Shown here piece after piece: positions 1-6,675 of a stretch of DNA of 9,636 nt. The stretch comes from an uncultured Lachnospiraceae bacterium. Lineage in GTDB: Bacteria; Bacillota_A; Clostridia; Lachnospirales; Lachnospiraceae. Under the pieces are notes generated by a model. It searched no databases. It saw only the letters and a program-made list of their open reading frames with translations, and had not been told where the DNA came from. Each line of letters starts with the position of its first letter. Positions within the stretch are counted from its first letter, which is position 1. The translations under genes were made by a program, and so were the position numbers. The stretch lies in assembly GCA_902795985.1 (NCBI GenBank), contig CADBNG010000093.1, forward strand, positions 1-9,636. Reading direction: 5' to 3'.

Positions 1-534
1 ATCGCGGCCCTCGGATCCACCCCGGCCGTTCCGCCGGTCAAGGGCATCGACAATCCGAAAGTCATCCAGGCGGTGGAGGTCTATAAGGATCCGTCCCTGG
101 CCAAAGGCAAAACCGTCATTCTCGGCGCCGGCCTGGTCGGCTCCGAACTGGCGCTGTATCTGGATGATCTGGGCAACCGTCCGGAAGTGGTGGAAATGGC
201 TTCGGATATTACCGACGGCGGAAACCTGCATCAGAAATATGCCATCATCGACATGATGAAGCAGAAAAACATGGAATTCCGCTTCAATACGAAGGCGCTG
301 GAAATCAACGAAAAAGGCGTCCTCTGCGAACATAACGGCGAACAGATGCTGATCGAAGCCGATACCGTGGTCGTCGCGACGGGCATGATCCCCAGACAGG
401 ATGAAGCCCTGCGCTTTGCCGGTACGGCTCCGAGCTTCTCCATGGTAGGCGACTGCTGCTTCGTTGCCAACATCGCCAACGCCACCGGAACCGCTTTCTC
501 GGCCGCCCATTATCTGGGCCGGTACGGCGAATAA
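1..534 (+). CDS. OYE-family FMN/FAD oxidoreductase, C-terminal part (5' end outside window)
   Basis: This is the last 178 codons of a flavoprotein related to 2,4-dienoyl-CoA reductase, BaiCD and enoate reductase. The frame is open from base 1, so the gene begins upstream; the GTG at 73 is internal. What remains is the C-terminal FAD/NAD(P)H-binding half: a GSTPAVPP segment near the start, a Rossmann GAGLVG at codons 42-47 (124-141), an acidic 'VVEM' after the second strand that favours NADH over NADPH, and the terminal FAD-binding 'VGDC' motif. It aligns end to end with the C-terminus of the complete paralogue at 7658-9601, sharing the PAVPP, GSEL/GAEL and FNTKALEI blocks. The TIM-barrel domain, catalytic residues and iron-sulfur cysteines are not visible, so the substrate class is open. 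It is convergent with the LysR gene and ends at two terminators, so it is probably transcribed separately from the transporter operon. Confidence 0.9.
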   Translation: MAALGSTPAVPPVKGIDNPKVIQAVEVYKDPSLAKGKTVILGAGLVGSELALYLDDLGNRPEVVEMASDITDGGNLHQKYAIIDMMKQKNMEFRFNTKALEINEKGVLCEHNGEQMLIEADTVVVATGMIPRQDEALRFAGTAPSFSMVGDCCFVANIANATGTAFSAAHYLGRYGE

Positions 535-563
535 GAACTTACACGTTCCTCCTTCTAACGCAG

Positions 564-604
564 GGGCCTGTTCTGAACTACTGCTCAGAACAGGCCCGTT
601 TTCT
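564..604 (+). terminator. Rho-independent terminator of the upstream flavoprotein gene
   Basis: A perfect 13-bp stem, GGGCCTGTTCTGA (564-576) pairing with TCAGAACAGGCCC (585-597), encloses an 8-nt loop and is followed by GTTTTCT. It lies 29 bp after the TAA at 532-534. The T-rich side faces the plus strand only; read from the minus strand no U tract follows, so it is unlikely to serve lysR. Confidence 0.85.
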
Positions 605-605
605 G

Positions 606-642
606 ACGGCATGGGGTCGTTTCCCTGCTGCCGTTTTGTTTT
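606..642 (+). terminator. Second, weaker rho-independent terminator in tandem
   Basis: ACGGCA (606-611) pairs with TGCCGT (629-634). An inner GGG (613-615) can pair with CCC (623-625), leaving small bulges. The stem runs directly into TTTTGTTTT (634-642). It follows the first terminator by two bases and would back it up, limiting plus-strand read-through into the antisense of lysR. The bulged stem makes it less certain than the first. Confidence 0.55.
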
Positions 643-669
643 CCAAAGTATGACAATCCGCTGCCTTTG

Positions 670-1587
670 TTATTCCTCCGTATTTGCGGACTCCTCTTCA
701 CTTTTAAAGCCCAGCTCATCCAGAAGATCACAGAACACCCGGATCGCCGGATTGTTATTGTGCTTTCGCCAGGCTACAACCTCGTACGTGTCATGGATAC
801 TCCAGTGCTCCCGGAATACCAGATTGGGTGAATAGCAAAGCTTATGACTTTCAACAATCGACGTAATGCCGAAGCCGGCTTCCGCCCAGAGCGACAACGT
901 GGAAATATTCGGCGCTTCAATCACCTTGCTCATCCCCAGGGATTTAATGGTCTTTTTCTGGAGATCCGTAGCCACTTTGCTGTCTTTCTCGCTCAGAAGA
1001 ATGAACGAATCGTTTTCAAAGTCGGAGGGCTCCAGGTTCTCCTTATGGGCTGCGGGATGACCGGCAGGAATGATCAGGCCGCCCTTCAGTTTTTTCAGAA
1101 CCCGGTAGCGCATCTGGTCCTGGAAAGGCCGGATATCCTCAAGGTTAATCACCGCCAGATCGATGCTGCCGTTTTTCAGAGCTTCGGTCAGGCCGAAATT
1201 CATGAAATACGAAATAATGACTTTTAATTCCGGATCATGCCCCAGCAGTCTCTGGAACAGGTCCGGATAGGTATACAGAAGGCGCTGCCCTTCCGCCGTC
1301 CCGATGGACAGGTCCATGGAATTGGATCGCAGGTTCCCTTCGATCTTTGCCATGGCTTCATTAAAACGCGCCTCGCTTTCCTTCAGGAATTCCAGAAAAA
1401 TCCGGCCGTTCTCGGAAAGCCGGACGGATTTTCTTTCCCTGTCAAAAAGATTGAACCCCAGTTCTTCTTCCAGATGGGAAATATGACGGCCGATCACCGG
1501 CTGGGAAATGTACAGCTGCTCCGCCGCCTTCGTGAAATTCTCGTATTCTGCTGCTACCATAAAGCATCTGAGCTGCAAGTCGTTCAT
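670..1587 (-). CDS. LysR-family transcriptional regulator
   Basis: A 305-residue protein, the usual LysR length, that binds DNA through an N-terminal winged helix-turn-helix and senses a small ligand through a C-terminal periplasmic-binding-protein-like domain. The HTH lies at about residues 18-37 (FTKAAEQLYISQPVIGRHIS), followed by the family wing HLEEELGFNLFDR. The effector domain spans about 90-290. The start at 1587 is chosen because MNDLQLRCF matches the family N-terminus and AAAAGGA lies 8 nt upstream; a GTG 18 codons further up lacks a ribosome site. The gene is divergent from the ABC-transporter operon and convergent with the flavoprotein gene at 1-534. Its position next to the tandem T-N11-A repeat makes it the likely local regulator, probably autoregulated. 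No terminator of its own is seen on the minus strand, so its message may extend antisense into 1-534. The ligand is unknown. Confidence 0.93.
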   Translation of the reverse strand: MNDLQLRCFMVAAEYENFTKAAEQLYISQPVIGRHISHLEEELGFNLFDRERKSVRLSENGRIFLEFLKESEARFNEAMAKIEGNLRSNSMDLSIGTAEGQRLLYTYPDLFQRLLGHDPELKVIISYFMNFGLTEALKNGSIDLAVINLEDIRPFQDQMRYRVLKKLKGGLIIPAGHPAAHKENLEPSDFENDSFILLSEKDSKVATDLQKKTIKSLGMSKVIEAPNISTLSLWAEAGFGITSIVESHKLCYSPNLVFREHWSIHDTYEVVAWRKHNNNPAIRVFCDLLDELGFKSEEESANTEE

Positions 1588-1677
1588 TTGGTCAATCCTT
1601 TTTGCTTTATAATACTGCCGGGAGAGAAGTCCCTTTTTCACACCGTCGCTTCATTAATTGTTTCCTTACTAAACTTA

Positions 1678-1706
1678 TATATACAATAAATAAAAAAGCA
1701 CTGCAA
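1678..1706 (-). promoter_or_regulatory. Candidate sigma-70-type promoter for lysR
   Basis: On the minus strand TTGCAG (1706-1701) is followed, after exactly 17 bases, by TATATA (1683-1678). Transcription would start near 1671 and give a leader of about 84 nt. The -35 element sits inside the first copy of the CACTGCAAGTG repeat, so a regulator bound there would occlude it, which fits LysR autorepression. Both hexamers match consensus only partly. Confidence 0.4.
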
Positions 1707-1735
1707 GTGACAAATAAAAAATCACTGCAAGTGAC
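1688..1735. repeat. 24-bp tandem direct repeat, two copies
   Basis: Positions 1688-1711 and 1712-1735 are abutting 24-bp units that differ at one base only (G at 1698, T at 1722). Each has an A-rich left part and ends in CACTGCAAGTGAC. The period of 24 bp is a little over two helical turns, so both copies present nearly the same face of the DNA. The near identity points to a local duplication kept for regulation rather than chance AT-rich sequence. Confidence 0.9.
1699..1734. promoter_or_regulatory. Predicted LysR operator: paired T-N11-A dyads
   Basis: The second repeat carries TCACTGCAAGTGA (1722-1734), a perfect dyad of TCACT and AGTGA around GCA, with T and A separated by 11 bases. This is the T-N11-A architecture of LysR-family recognition sites. 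The first repeat carries CACTGCAAGTG (1699-1709), the same dyad with 4-bp arms because a G replaces the outer T. Two such sites beside a lysR gene fit binding by a LysR tetramer. Assigning them to this regulator is inference from position and motif. Confidence 0.65.
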
Positions 1736-1751
1736 AGCCTGTGATTTCCCA

Positions 1752-1774
1752 TGTGCAAACTGTTTTGTGCAAAC
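1752..1774. repeat. 9-bp direct repeat TGTGCAAAC, two copies
   Basis: TGTGCAAAC occurs at 1752-1760 and again at 1766-1774, starts 14 bp apart, just downstream of the predicted operator. It could be an accessory regulator site. No known protein is assigned to it and it may be fortuitous. Confidence 0.4.
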
Positions 1775-1875
1775 GCCCAAAAGAAAAAGAGCTTCCAAAG
1801 CCGTCCTCTTCGGAAATCCGGCAAAAAGCCCAAAAAAAACTGCTTAAATAGCATGAATTGGTACAGATTAGGAAT

Positions 1876-1904
1876 TATACAAAAAAAACCGGGATTGCTA
1901 AAAT
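1876..1904 (+). promoter_or_regulatory. Candidate promoter of the transporter operon
   Basis: TATACA (1876-1881; four of six match TTGACA) is followed after 17 bases by TAAAAT (1899-1904), which is preceded by TG at 1896-1897 in the extended -10 position. The start would be near 1911, giving a leader of about 47 nt before the ATG at 1958. The weak -35 with an extended -10 would suit an activated promoter. The predicted LysR boxes lie about 140 bp upstream of its -35, further than is usual for direct LysR activation. Confidence 0.45.
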
Positions 1905-1957
1905 TCAAATGTAACGATCTGTTTCATATTCATATAGAAAAGGTAAGGAGGAACAAT

Positions 1958-3709
1958 ATGAATCGGATAAAGAAACTCATCGCTTTATCGCTGGTCGCTT
2001 TGCTCTCCGTCGGCCTGTATGCCTGCGGAAGCAGCGGAGCCGCTCCGGCCGCTTCCGGCACATCGGCAGCCAGCACAGCAGCCGCCAGCACGGCAGCCGC
2101 CAGCACGGCAGCAGCCAGCACGGCAGCAGCCAGCACCGCCGCAAAGAGCGAGGCCGCTCCGGCCGCTCCGGCCGCCTCTGCCGCTTCCCTTAAATGCTTC
2201 ACCCCGGCCGCAGAAGGCAGCGGATACAAGTATGACAACATCACGGTCGGCATCGGCATGTGGGGAAGATTCCTGGCAGGACTTTCACCCACGGAATGCG
2301 ACGCGGCCTGCAGCCTTGTCTTCGACGTGATCTTCAAGACCGACCCGATCACCAAAGAGATCAAGTCCGACATTCTGGAAGACTGGTACATGGAAGACGA
2401 TACGACCCTCATCATGAAGATGAAGGACGGCGTCTACTTCTCCAACGGCGATAAGGCCACCGCGGAAGACCTTCTCTTCGCGTATTCGAACCATGTCGAA
2501 AGAGGTTCCAACTACATGGATAACCTGAAGATCGACTTCGATAACTGCGAGATCGTCGACGAGCTGACGCTCAAGATGAAGTTCGAAAAATTCTACAGCA
2601 GCTTCTACAACAACACAACGATCTATCTTCTGGACAAATCCTGGTCCGAAGAAGTCGGCTGGGATTCCATGGACTGGTACGCACCGGTCGGAAGCGGCCC
2701 CTATGCCTGCACGGAATATGCCCAGGAAGATCATATGACCTTTGTGGCCCGTGATGACTACTGGAACAACGAGGATCCGATCGTTGTCAAACAGTGGACC
2801 CTGAAATACTATTCGGATTCCAAGACCATGACCCTGGCCCTTGAAAACGGCGATATCGCCATGTGCCGTGTCTACGACAGCGACTATTCCAGCTACGTTC
2901 AGAACAACGGGGCTGACAATCCTGTCGGATACGTCATGGAGCCCTTCCATGCCGGCGTTATCACCCGTCTGATGTTCAGCTTCATCGACACCGATGTCTT
3001 CTACGACAAGAACGTGCGTGCGGCCTTTGCCTACGGCATCAACTGGGATGAGCTTGGCGAGATTGTTTCCGGCGAGCTTTATGAACCCGCCAGATCCTAT
3101 GTTTCTGTCGATTCGCCGGAATTCGTCGACGTCGGCCGCTATGAATATGATCTGGACAAGGCCATCGGCCTTCTGAAGGAAGCCGGCTACGACGAGAGCA
3201 ATCCGCTGGTTCTGAGCACCTTCCAGATGGATACTCCGTGGTACAAGGATATCTGCGAAGCCTTCCAGTTCTACGCATCCCAGATGGGCGTTCAGGTCAA
3301 TCTTGAATTCGGCGATGTTTCCGCAGCGCTGACCGAATGGTTCAAGGACACCGGCACGGACTTCGGTTTCCTGTACAACAACCTGGGCTCCCTCGGCGGA
3401 CAGCTCAACCAGTCCATGGATGCTGCTTCCAACCCGACTGCCGTTTCGTTCGCCTACATCGACGATCCTAAATTCCTTGAGCTCTACGACGGAGCCGCCT
3501 ATTCTCCGGATCCGGAGGAAGCGCTCAAACTGTCCCAGGAGTGCCAGCAGTATATGCACGATGAGTATCTGTCAATCCCGATCGCCGAATCCATGTTCGT
3601 CATTGGCTACAACACCAACGTACTCACCTCGGAGATGATCCCGTTCGGCTGCATGAACGCAGAATATTACAACCTCGCTAACTGGAGCCATGCATCCATC
3701 TGGAAGTAA
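1958..3709 (+). CDS. ABC-transporter substrate-binding lipoprotein, family 5 (peptide/nickel type)
   Basis: A 583-residue extracytoplasmic binding protein that would capture the substrate and deliver it to the permeases encoded just downstream. The N-terminus is a lipoprotein signal peptide: a basic MNRIKK start, a hydrophobic segment, and a lipobox LYAC with the lipidated cysteine at residue 23. Residues 24-77 form a low-complexity Ala/Ser/Thr/Pro spacer that holds the domain away from the membrane. The SBP_bac_5 fold follows; 'KDGVYFSNGDKATAEDLLFA' (about 157-176) is the family signature region, and the length is usual once the spacer is counted. The start is fixed by AAGGAGG at 1945-1951, six bases before the ATG, and by the signal peptide; the frame is open further upstream but that part reads as non-coding. 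Family 5 proteins bind peptides, nickel chelates, sugars, bile-acid-like and other ligands, so the ligand is undetermined. A stem-loop after the stop may raise its level relative to the permeases. Confidence 0.95.
   Translation: MNRIKKLIALSLVALLSVGLYACGSSGAAPAASGTSAASTAAASTAAASTAAASTAAASTAAKSEAAPAAPAASAASLKCFTPAAEGSGYKYDNITVGIGMWGRFLAGLSPTECDAACSLVFDVIFKTDPITKEIKSDILEDWYMEDDTTLIMKMKDGVYFSNGDKATAEDLLFAYSNHVERGSNYMDNLKIDFDNCEIVDELTLKMKFEKFYSSFYNNTTIYLLDKSWSEEVGWDSMDWYAPVGSGPYACTEYAQEDHMTFVARDDYWNNEDPIVVKQWTLKYYSDSKTMTLALENGDIAMCRVYDSDYSSYVQNNGADNPVGYVMEPFHAGVITRLMFSFIDTDVFYDKNVRAAFAYGINWDELGEIVSGELYEPARSYVSVDSPEFVDVGRYEYDLDKAIGLLKEAGYDESNPLVLSTFQMDTPWYKDICEAFQFYASQMGVQVNLEFGDVSAALTEWFKDTGTDFGFLYNNLGSLGGQLNQSMDAASNPTAVSFAYIDDPKFLELYDGAAYSPDPEEALKLSQECQQYMHDEYLSIPIAESMFVIGYNTNVLTSEMIPFGCMNAEYYNLANWSHASIWK
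2072..2143 (+). repeat. 15-bp in-frame tandem repeat coding the STAAA spacer
   Basis: Four consecutive 15-bp units (2072-2131) encode STAAA, and a fifth partial unit (2132-2143) encodes STAA, at residues 39-62 of the binding lipoprotein. The units differ only by a few third-position changes. The repeat lies in the flexible spacer between the lipidated cysteine and the folded domain, so gain or loss of units would stay in frame and change only tether length. It is a candidate length-variable site between strains. Confidence 0.9.
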
Positions 3710-3740
3710 TGGTATTCTGAGATCATCACTGTAAACAACA

Positions 3741-3779
3741 GTCCGGAAGCCGGCATGAAACACCGCTGCGCTTCCGGAC
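3741..3779 (+). other. Intercistronic stem-loop after the binding-protein gene
   Basis: GTCCGGAAGC (3741-3750) pairs perfectly with GCTTCCGGAC (3770-3779) across a 19-nt loop that can add CGG/CCG pairs (3751-3753 with 3763-3765). No T run follows, so it is not a normal terminator. In binding-protein-dependent ABC operons such hairpins commonly protect the upstream message from 3' decay or partly attenuate, giving more binding protein than permease. That role is inferred from position. Confidence 0.7.
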
Positions 3780-3807
3780 AGCGTTTAAGAACGGGGGTGT
3801 CACTTCA

Positions 3808-4788
3808 TTGACTCGATATATTATCAAACGAATTCTGTGGGCCATACCGGTCCTGCTGGGCGTTCTGGTCATCGTCTTTACGATCACCTATCTTACGCCC
3901 GGCGATCCGATCATGACCATCCTCGGAACCGGTTATGATCCGGTTCGATATGCTGAAAAAGCCCATGAGTTCGGTCTGGACAAGGGATATCTGGCACAGC
4001 TCGGAACCTATATCTGGAATGTCGTTACCCATTTTGATTTCGGCAAATCCTATATGACGAACATCCCGGTCGCCACCGAGCTTGCCGCGCGTATCTCCGT
4101 CACTTTCCGGATCGCGTTCATGAGCATCATCCTTATGATCATTATCGGGCTGCCTGCCGGAATCGTCGCGGCGACCAAACAGTACAGTGCGCTGGACTAC
4201 GGATTTACCACCTTCGCGCTGCTCTGCTCCTCGGTCCCGTCCTTCGTTATTTCCCCGGTCGTGCTCGTTATTTTCGCGGTCAAACTGAAATGGTTCCCGC
4301 TGTCCGGCCTGGATTCCTGGCAATCCTATATCCTGCCGGTCATAGTCAACTCGCTGGGAGGCATCGCCCTGCTCACGCGAATGACCCGAACGTCCATGCT
4401 GGAGACGATCCGTCAGGATTATATCCGTACCGCACGGGCGAAGGGTCTTACGGAAAGAGCCATCGTCTGGAAGCATGTTATGCGGAACAGTATGATCCCC
4501 GTCATTACGGTAACCGGCAGCTGGCTGGCCTACCTGATGTCCGGCGCCCTGATCGTGGAAACCATCTTCTCCATCCCGGGCCTTGGCATGTATCTGTACG
4601 GCGGAATCACCAACAGAGATTATCCGATCATCAACGGTTCCGTTATATTAACAGCCTTTATCGTCTGCATGATGAACATCATTGTCGACGTGCTTTACGC
4701 AGTAATCGACCCGAGGATCCGGATCCAGTACACCGGAGCTAAAAAGAAGAAAAAAGCTGCGTCAGAGAAAACGGAGGTGGCAGGATGA
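3808..4788 (+). CDS. dppB: ABC-transporter permease, DppB/OppB type
   Basis: A 326-residue inner-membrane subunit that forms half of the translocation channel. The N-terminus MTRYIIKRILWAIPVLLGVL is the standard first helix of DppB-like permeases; the family markers 'TPGDP', 'FGLDKGYLAQL' and 'DFGKSY' follow, and about six membrane segments can be drawn. The EAA coupling loop, which docks on the ATPases, is at about residues 206-235 ('DYIRTARAKGLTERAIVWKH'). The start is a TTG at 3808 with GGGGGTG at 3793-3799 eight bases upstream; no in-frame ATG or GTG lies nearby that would keep the first helix. The C-terminus is an unusual lysine-rich tail. The stop overlaps the next start (ATGA, 4 bp), implying translational coupling. 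The symbol denotes family position only; the substrate is not known. Confidence 0.95.
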   Translation: MTRYIIKRILWAIPVLLGVLVIVFTITYLTPGDPIMTILGTGYDPVRYAEKAHEFGLDKGYLAQLGTYIWNVVTHFDFGKSYMTNIPVATELAARISVTFRIAFMSIILMIIIGLPAGIVAATKQYSALDYGFTTFALLCSSVPSFVISPVVLVIFAVKLKWFPLSGLDSWQSYILPVIVNSLGGIALLTRMTRTSMLETIRQDYIRTARAKGLTERAIVWKHVMRNSMIPVITVTGSWLAYLMSGALIVETIFSIPGLGMYLYGGITNRDYPIINGSVILTAFIVCMMNIIVDVLYAVIDPRIRIQYTGAKKKKKAASEKTEVAG

Positions 4789-5690
4789 TGTTCCGAACGA
4801 AAAAACAAAAAGAAAAAATCGCCGGCGACCTGGTGGAAATGAGCCGGAGAAAATCACAGGCATCGGAAATCTTTGCCCGTCTGCTCCGCAACAAACTCGG
4901 CATGGTCGGCTTTATCATTATCATCGCGCTGATCGTCCTGGTCGTCTTCGCTCCGCTGTTTACAAAGTACCCGTATGATCTGCAGGTCTTCCCGGATCGT
5001 TTCATCTTCCCGAATGCCCAGCATATCATGGGAACGGATAACTTCGGACGTGATATGTGGAGCCGTCTGCTGTACGGCGGCCGTGTTTCGCTTCTGGTCG
5101 CTCTGGTCGCCATCGCGATCTCCAGCGCCATCGGCATTACCGTCGGCGCCGTCGCGGGTTATTACGGCGGCCGGCTGGATAATACCATCACCCGTATCCT
5201 GGACGTCCTCATGGCGATCCCGGGCCTGCTGATGGCCATCGCGGTCTCCTCCGCACTGGGAAGCGGACCGATGAAAACAGCCCTTGCCATCGCGATCTCC
5301 GGCATCCCATACAGCGCGCGTGTCATGCGTTCCGCGGTCATGACGATCCGGGGGAACGAATACATTGAAGCGGCGGTCGCGACCGGTTCCACCAACCGAA
5401 GAATCATTTTCAAACACGTTCTCCCCAACACCATCGCCCCGCTGATCGTCAGTGCGACACTGGATATCGGCGGAAACATTATGGCGATTTCCGGACTGAG
5501 CTTCGTCGGACTGGGCGTCCAGCCGCCGACTCCGGAATGGGGCTCCATTCTTTCGGCCAGCAGAACTTATATTCTGGACTATCCGTATATGGTCATTTTC
5601 CCGGCACTGTTCATTGCGCTTACGATTTTCGGCTTCAACATTCTGGGCGACGCTCTCCGGGATGCGCTGGATCCGAGATTACGGGATTGA
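4785..5690 (+). CDS. dppC: ABC-transporter permease, DppC/OppC type
   Basis: A 301-residue inner-membrane protein, partner of the preceding permease. It has a cytoplasmic basic N-terminal stretch (about 1-37), a first membrane helix at about 38-58, the DppC hallmark 'GTDNFGRDMWSRLLYGGR', and further helices. The EAA loop begins at residue 192 ('EYIEAAVATGSTNRRIIFKH'), and the conserved 'SFVGLGVQPPTPEWG' and 'GDALRDALDPRLRD' end the protein as in other DppC proteins. Translation starts at the first of two consecutive ATG codons (4785 and 4788), with GGAGG at 4773-4777. It overlaps the dppB stop by 4 bp. The next gene's ribosome site overlaps its stop codon, so expression of the subunits is likely coupled. 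Confidence 0.96.
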   Translation: MMFRTKKQKEKIAGDLVEMSRRKSQASEIFARLLRNKLGMVGFIIIIALIVLVVFAPLFTKYPYDLQVFPDRFIFPNAQHIMGTDNFGRDMWSRLLYGGRVSLLVALVAIAISSAIGITVGAVAGYYGGRLDNTITRILDVLMAIPGLLMAIAVSSALGSGPMKTALAIAISGIPYSARVMRSAVMTIRGNEYIEAAVATGSTNRRIIFKHVLPNTIAPLIVSATLDIGGNIMAISGLSFVGLGVQPPTPEWGSILSASRTYILDYPYMVIFPALFIALTIFGFNILGDALRDALDPRLRD

Positions 5691-5700
5691 GGTGATCAAT

Positions 5701-6675
5701 ATGGCATTGTTAGAAATAAAAGATCTGTCTGTTCAGTTTATCACAAGAAAATCCACGGTCCATGCGGTGAACAATATCTCGCTTTCGATTGAGGAAGGCA
5801 AGACGCTGGGCCTCGTGGGTGAAACAGGCGCCGGAAAAACCACTACCGCCCTGGCCATCATGGGCCTGATCCAGTGCCCTCCCGGAAAAGTAAGCGGAAC
5901 GAGCATTATGTTTGAAGGCAAGGACCTTCTGAAAGCTTCCGACCGGGAAATGCGCAAGATCCGCGGAGAAAAAATCTCCATGATTTTCCAGGATCCCATG
6001 ACCGCCCTGAATCCGGTTATGCGCGTAGGCGATCAGATCGCGGAAGTGATCCGGCTGCATAACGACTGTTCCGCTGCCGAAGCCACGGAGCGGGCTCTGA
6101 AAATGCTGGAAATGGTCGGAATCCGTCCGGAACGAAGCACGGAATATCCGCACCAGTTCTCCGGCGGAATGAAGCAGAGGGTCGTCATCGCCATCGGCCT
6201 GGCCTGCCAGCCGAAGCTCCTGATCGCCGATGAGCCGACTACGGCTCTGGACGTTACGATCCAGGCCCAGGTTCTGGAAATGATGACCGAGCTGAAAACC
6301 CAGCTGAACACCGCCATGCTGCTCATCACCCACGACCTCGGCATCGTCGCGGAAACCTGCGACAACGTTGCCATTATGTACGCGGGCGAGATCGTGGAGT
6401 ACGGTTCCCTGGCCCAGATTTTTGACAACCCGAAACACCCGTACACGATCGGCCTGTTCGGCTCGATCCCGTCCCTCGACAAGGACGTGGACCGGCTGGT
6501 TCCCATCCAGGGACTGATGCCGAACCCCGCGGATCTTCCCGAAGGATGCAATTTCAACACCCGGTGCACTCATGTCTGTGACCAGTGCCGTTCCGGGGAA
6601 CCTCCGTATATAGAGGTGGAGGAAGGACATTTCGTCCGTTGTATCCGTTTTGCAGGAGGTGAAAAGGATGGCTGA
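5701..6675 (+). CDS. dppD: ABC-transporter ATPase, DppD/OppD type
   Basis: A 324-residue cytoplasmic ATPase that powers the importer with DppF. Visible motifs: Walker A GETGAGKTT (40-48), Q-loop around Q97 (IFQDP), signature FSGGMKQR (153-160), Walker B LLIADEP (173-179) and switch H211. The C-terminal oligopeptide-transporter extension has cysteines C283, C289, C296 and C314 (C-x5-C-x6-C-x17-C). A [4Fe-4S] cluster has been seen structurally in this region of a dipeptide-transporter ATPase, so one may be bound here too. The start at 5701 follows GAGGTGAT (5689-5696), which overlaps the dppC stop; the frame is open further upstream inside dppC, but that part does not resemble the family. Walker A reads ETGAGKT where ESGSGKS is commoner, a conservative change. 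The gene overlaps dppF by 8 bp. Confidence 0.96.
   Translation: MALLEIKDLSVQFITRKSTVHAVNNISLSIEEGKTLGLVGETGAGKTTTALAIMGLIQCPPGKVSGTSIMFEGKDLLKASDREMRKIRGEKISMIFQDPMTALNPVMRVGDQIAEVIRLHNDCSAAEATERALKMLEMVGIRPERSTEYPHQFSGGMKQRVVIAIGLACQPKLLIADEPTTALDVTIQAQVLEMMTELKTQLNTAMLLITHDLGIVAETCDNVAIMYAGEIVEYGSLAQIFDNPKHPYTIGLFGSIPSLDKDVDRLVPIQGLMPNPADLPEGCNFNTRCTHVCDQCRSGEPPYIEVEEGHFVRCIRFAGGEKDG

Larger units (their letters stand above)
1588..1957. other. Divergent intergenic control region
   Basis: These 370 bp lie between the divergent lysR and binding-protein genes. They are markedly more AT-rich than the flanking genes and hold no convincing gene. They contain the lysR leader, a TATATA/TTGCAG promoter candidate for lysR, the 24-bp tandem repeat, a 9-bp direct repeat, a promoter candidate for the transport operon, and the strong AAGGAGG ribosome site (1945-1951) six bases before the binding-protein ATG. 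No riboswitch or tRNA fold was recognised. Confidence 0.75.

Noticed and set aside
564..585. The 564-597 stem as a minus-strand terminator for lysR
   Set aside because: Read on the minus strand, the sequence after the stem has no T run.
1588..1641. An 18-codon N-terminal extension of LysR from a GTG
   Set aside because: It has no ribosome site, and the LysR family starts at the MNDLQLRCF segment, which has AAGGA just upstream.
1688..1735. The 24-bp tandem repeat as a CRISPR remnant
   Set aside because: There are only two units, with no spacer between them and no cas genes; regulatory dyads explain it better.
1751..1957. A 69-codon N-terminal extension of the binding protein
   Set aside because: It would bury the lipoprotein signal peptide, lies in AT-rich non-coding sequence, and ignores the strong AAGGAGG before 1958.
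2285..3559. A 424-codon open frame on the minus strand opposite the binding-protein gene
   Set aside because: It is a shadow of the coding strand: no ribosome site or family motif was seen, while the plus strand encodes a complete family 5 binding protein.
4741..4757. The A-rich run at the dppB 3' end as a programmed -1 frameshift site
   Set aside because: The AAAAAAG stretch is not in the X-XXY-YYZ phase of the dppB frame, and dppC has its own ribosome site and start.
5614..5700. An upstream extension of the DppD frame inside dppC
   Set aside because: The residues do not match the family, and a good ribosome site precedes the ATG at 5701.
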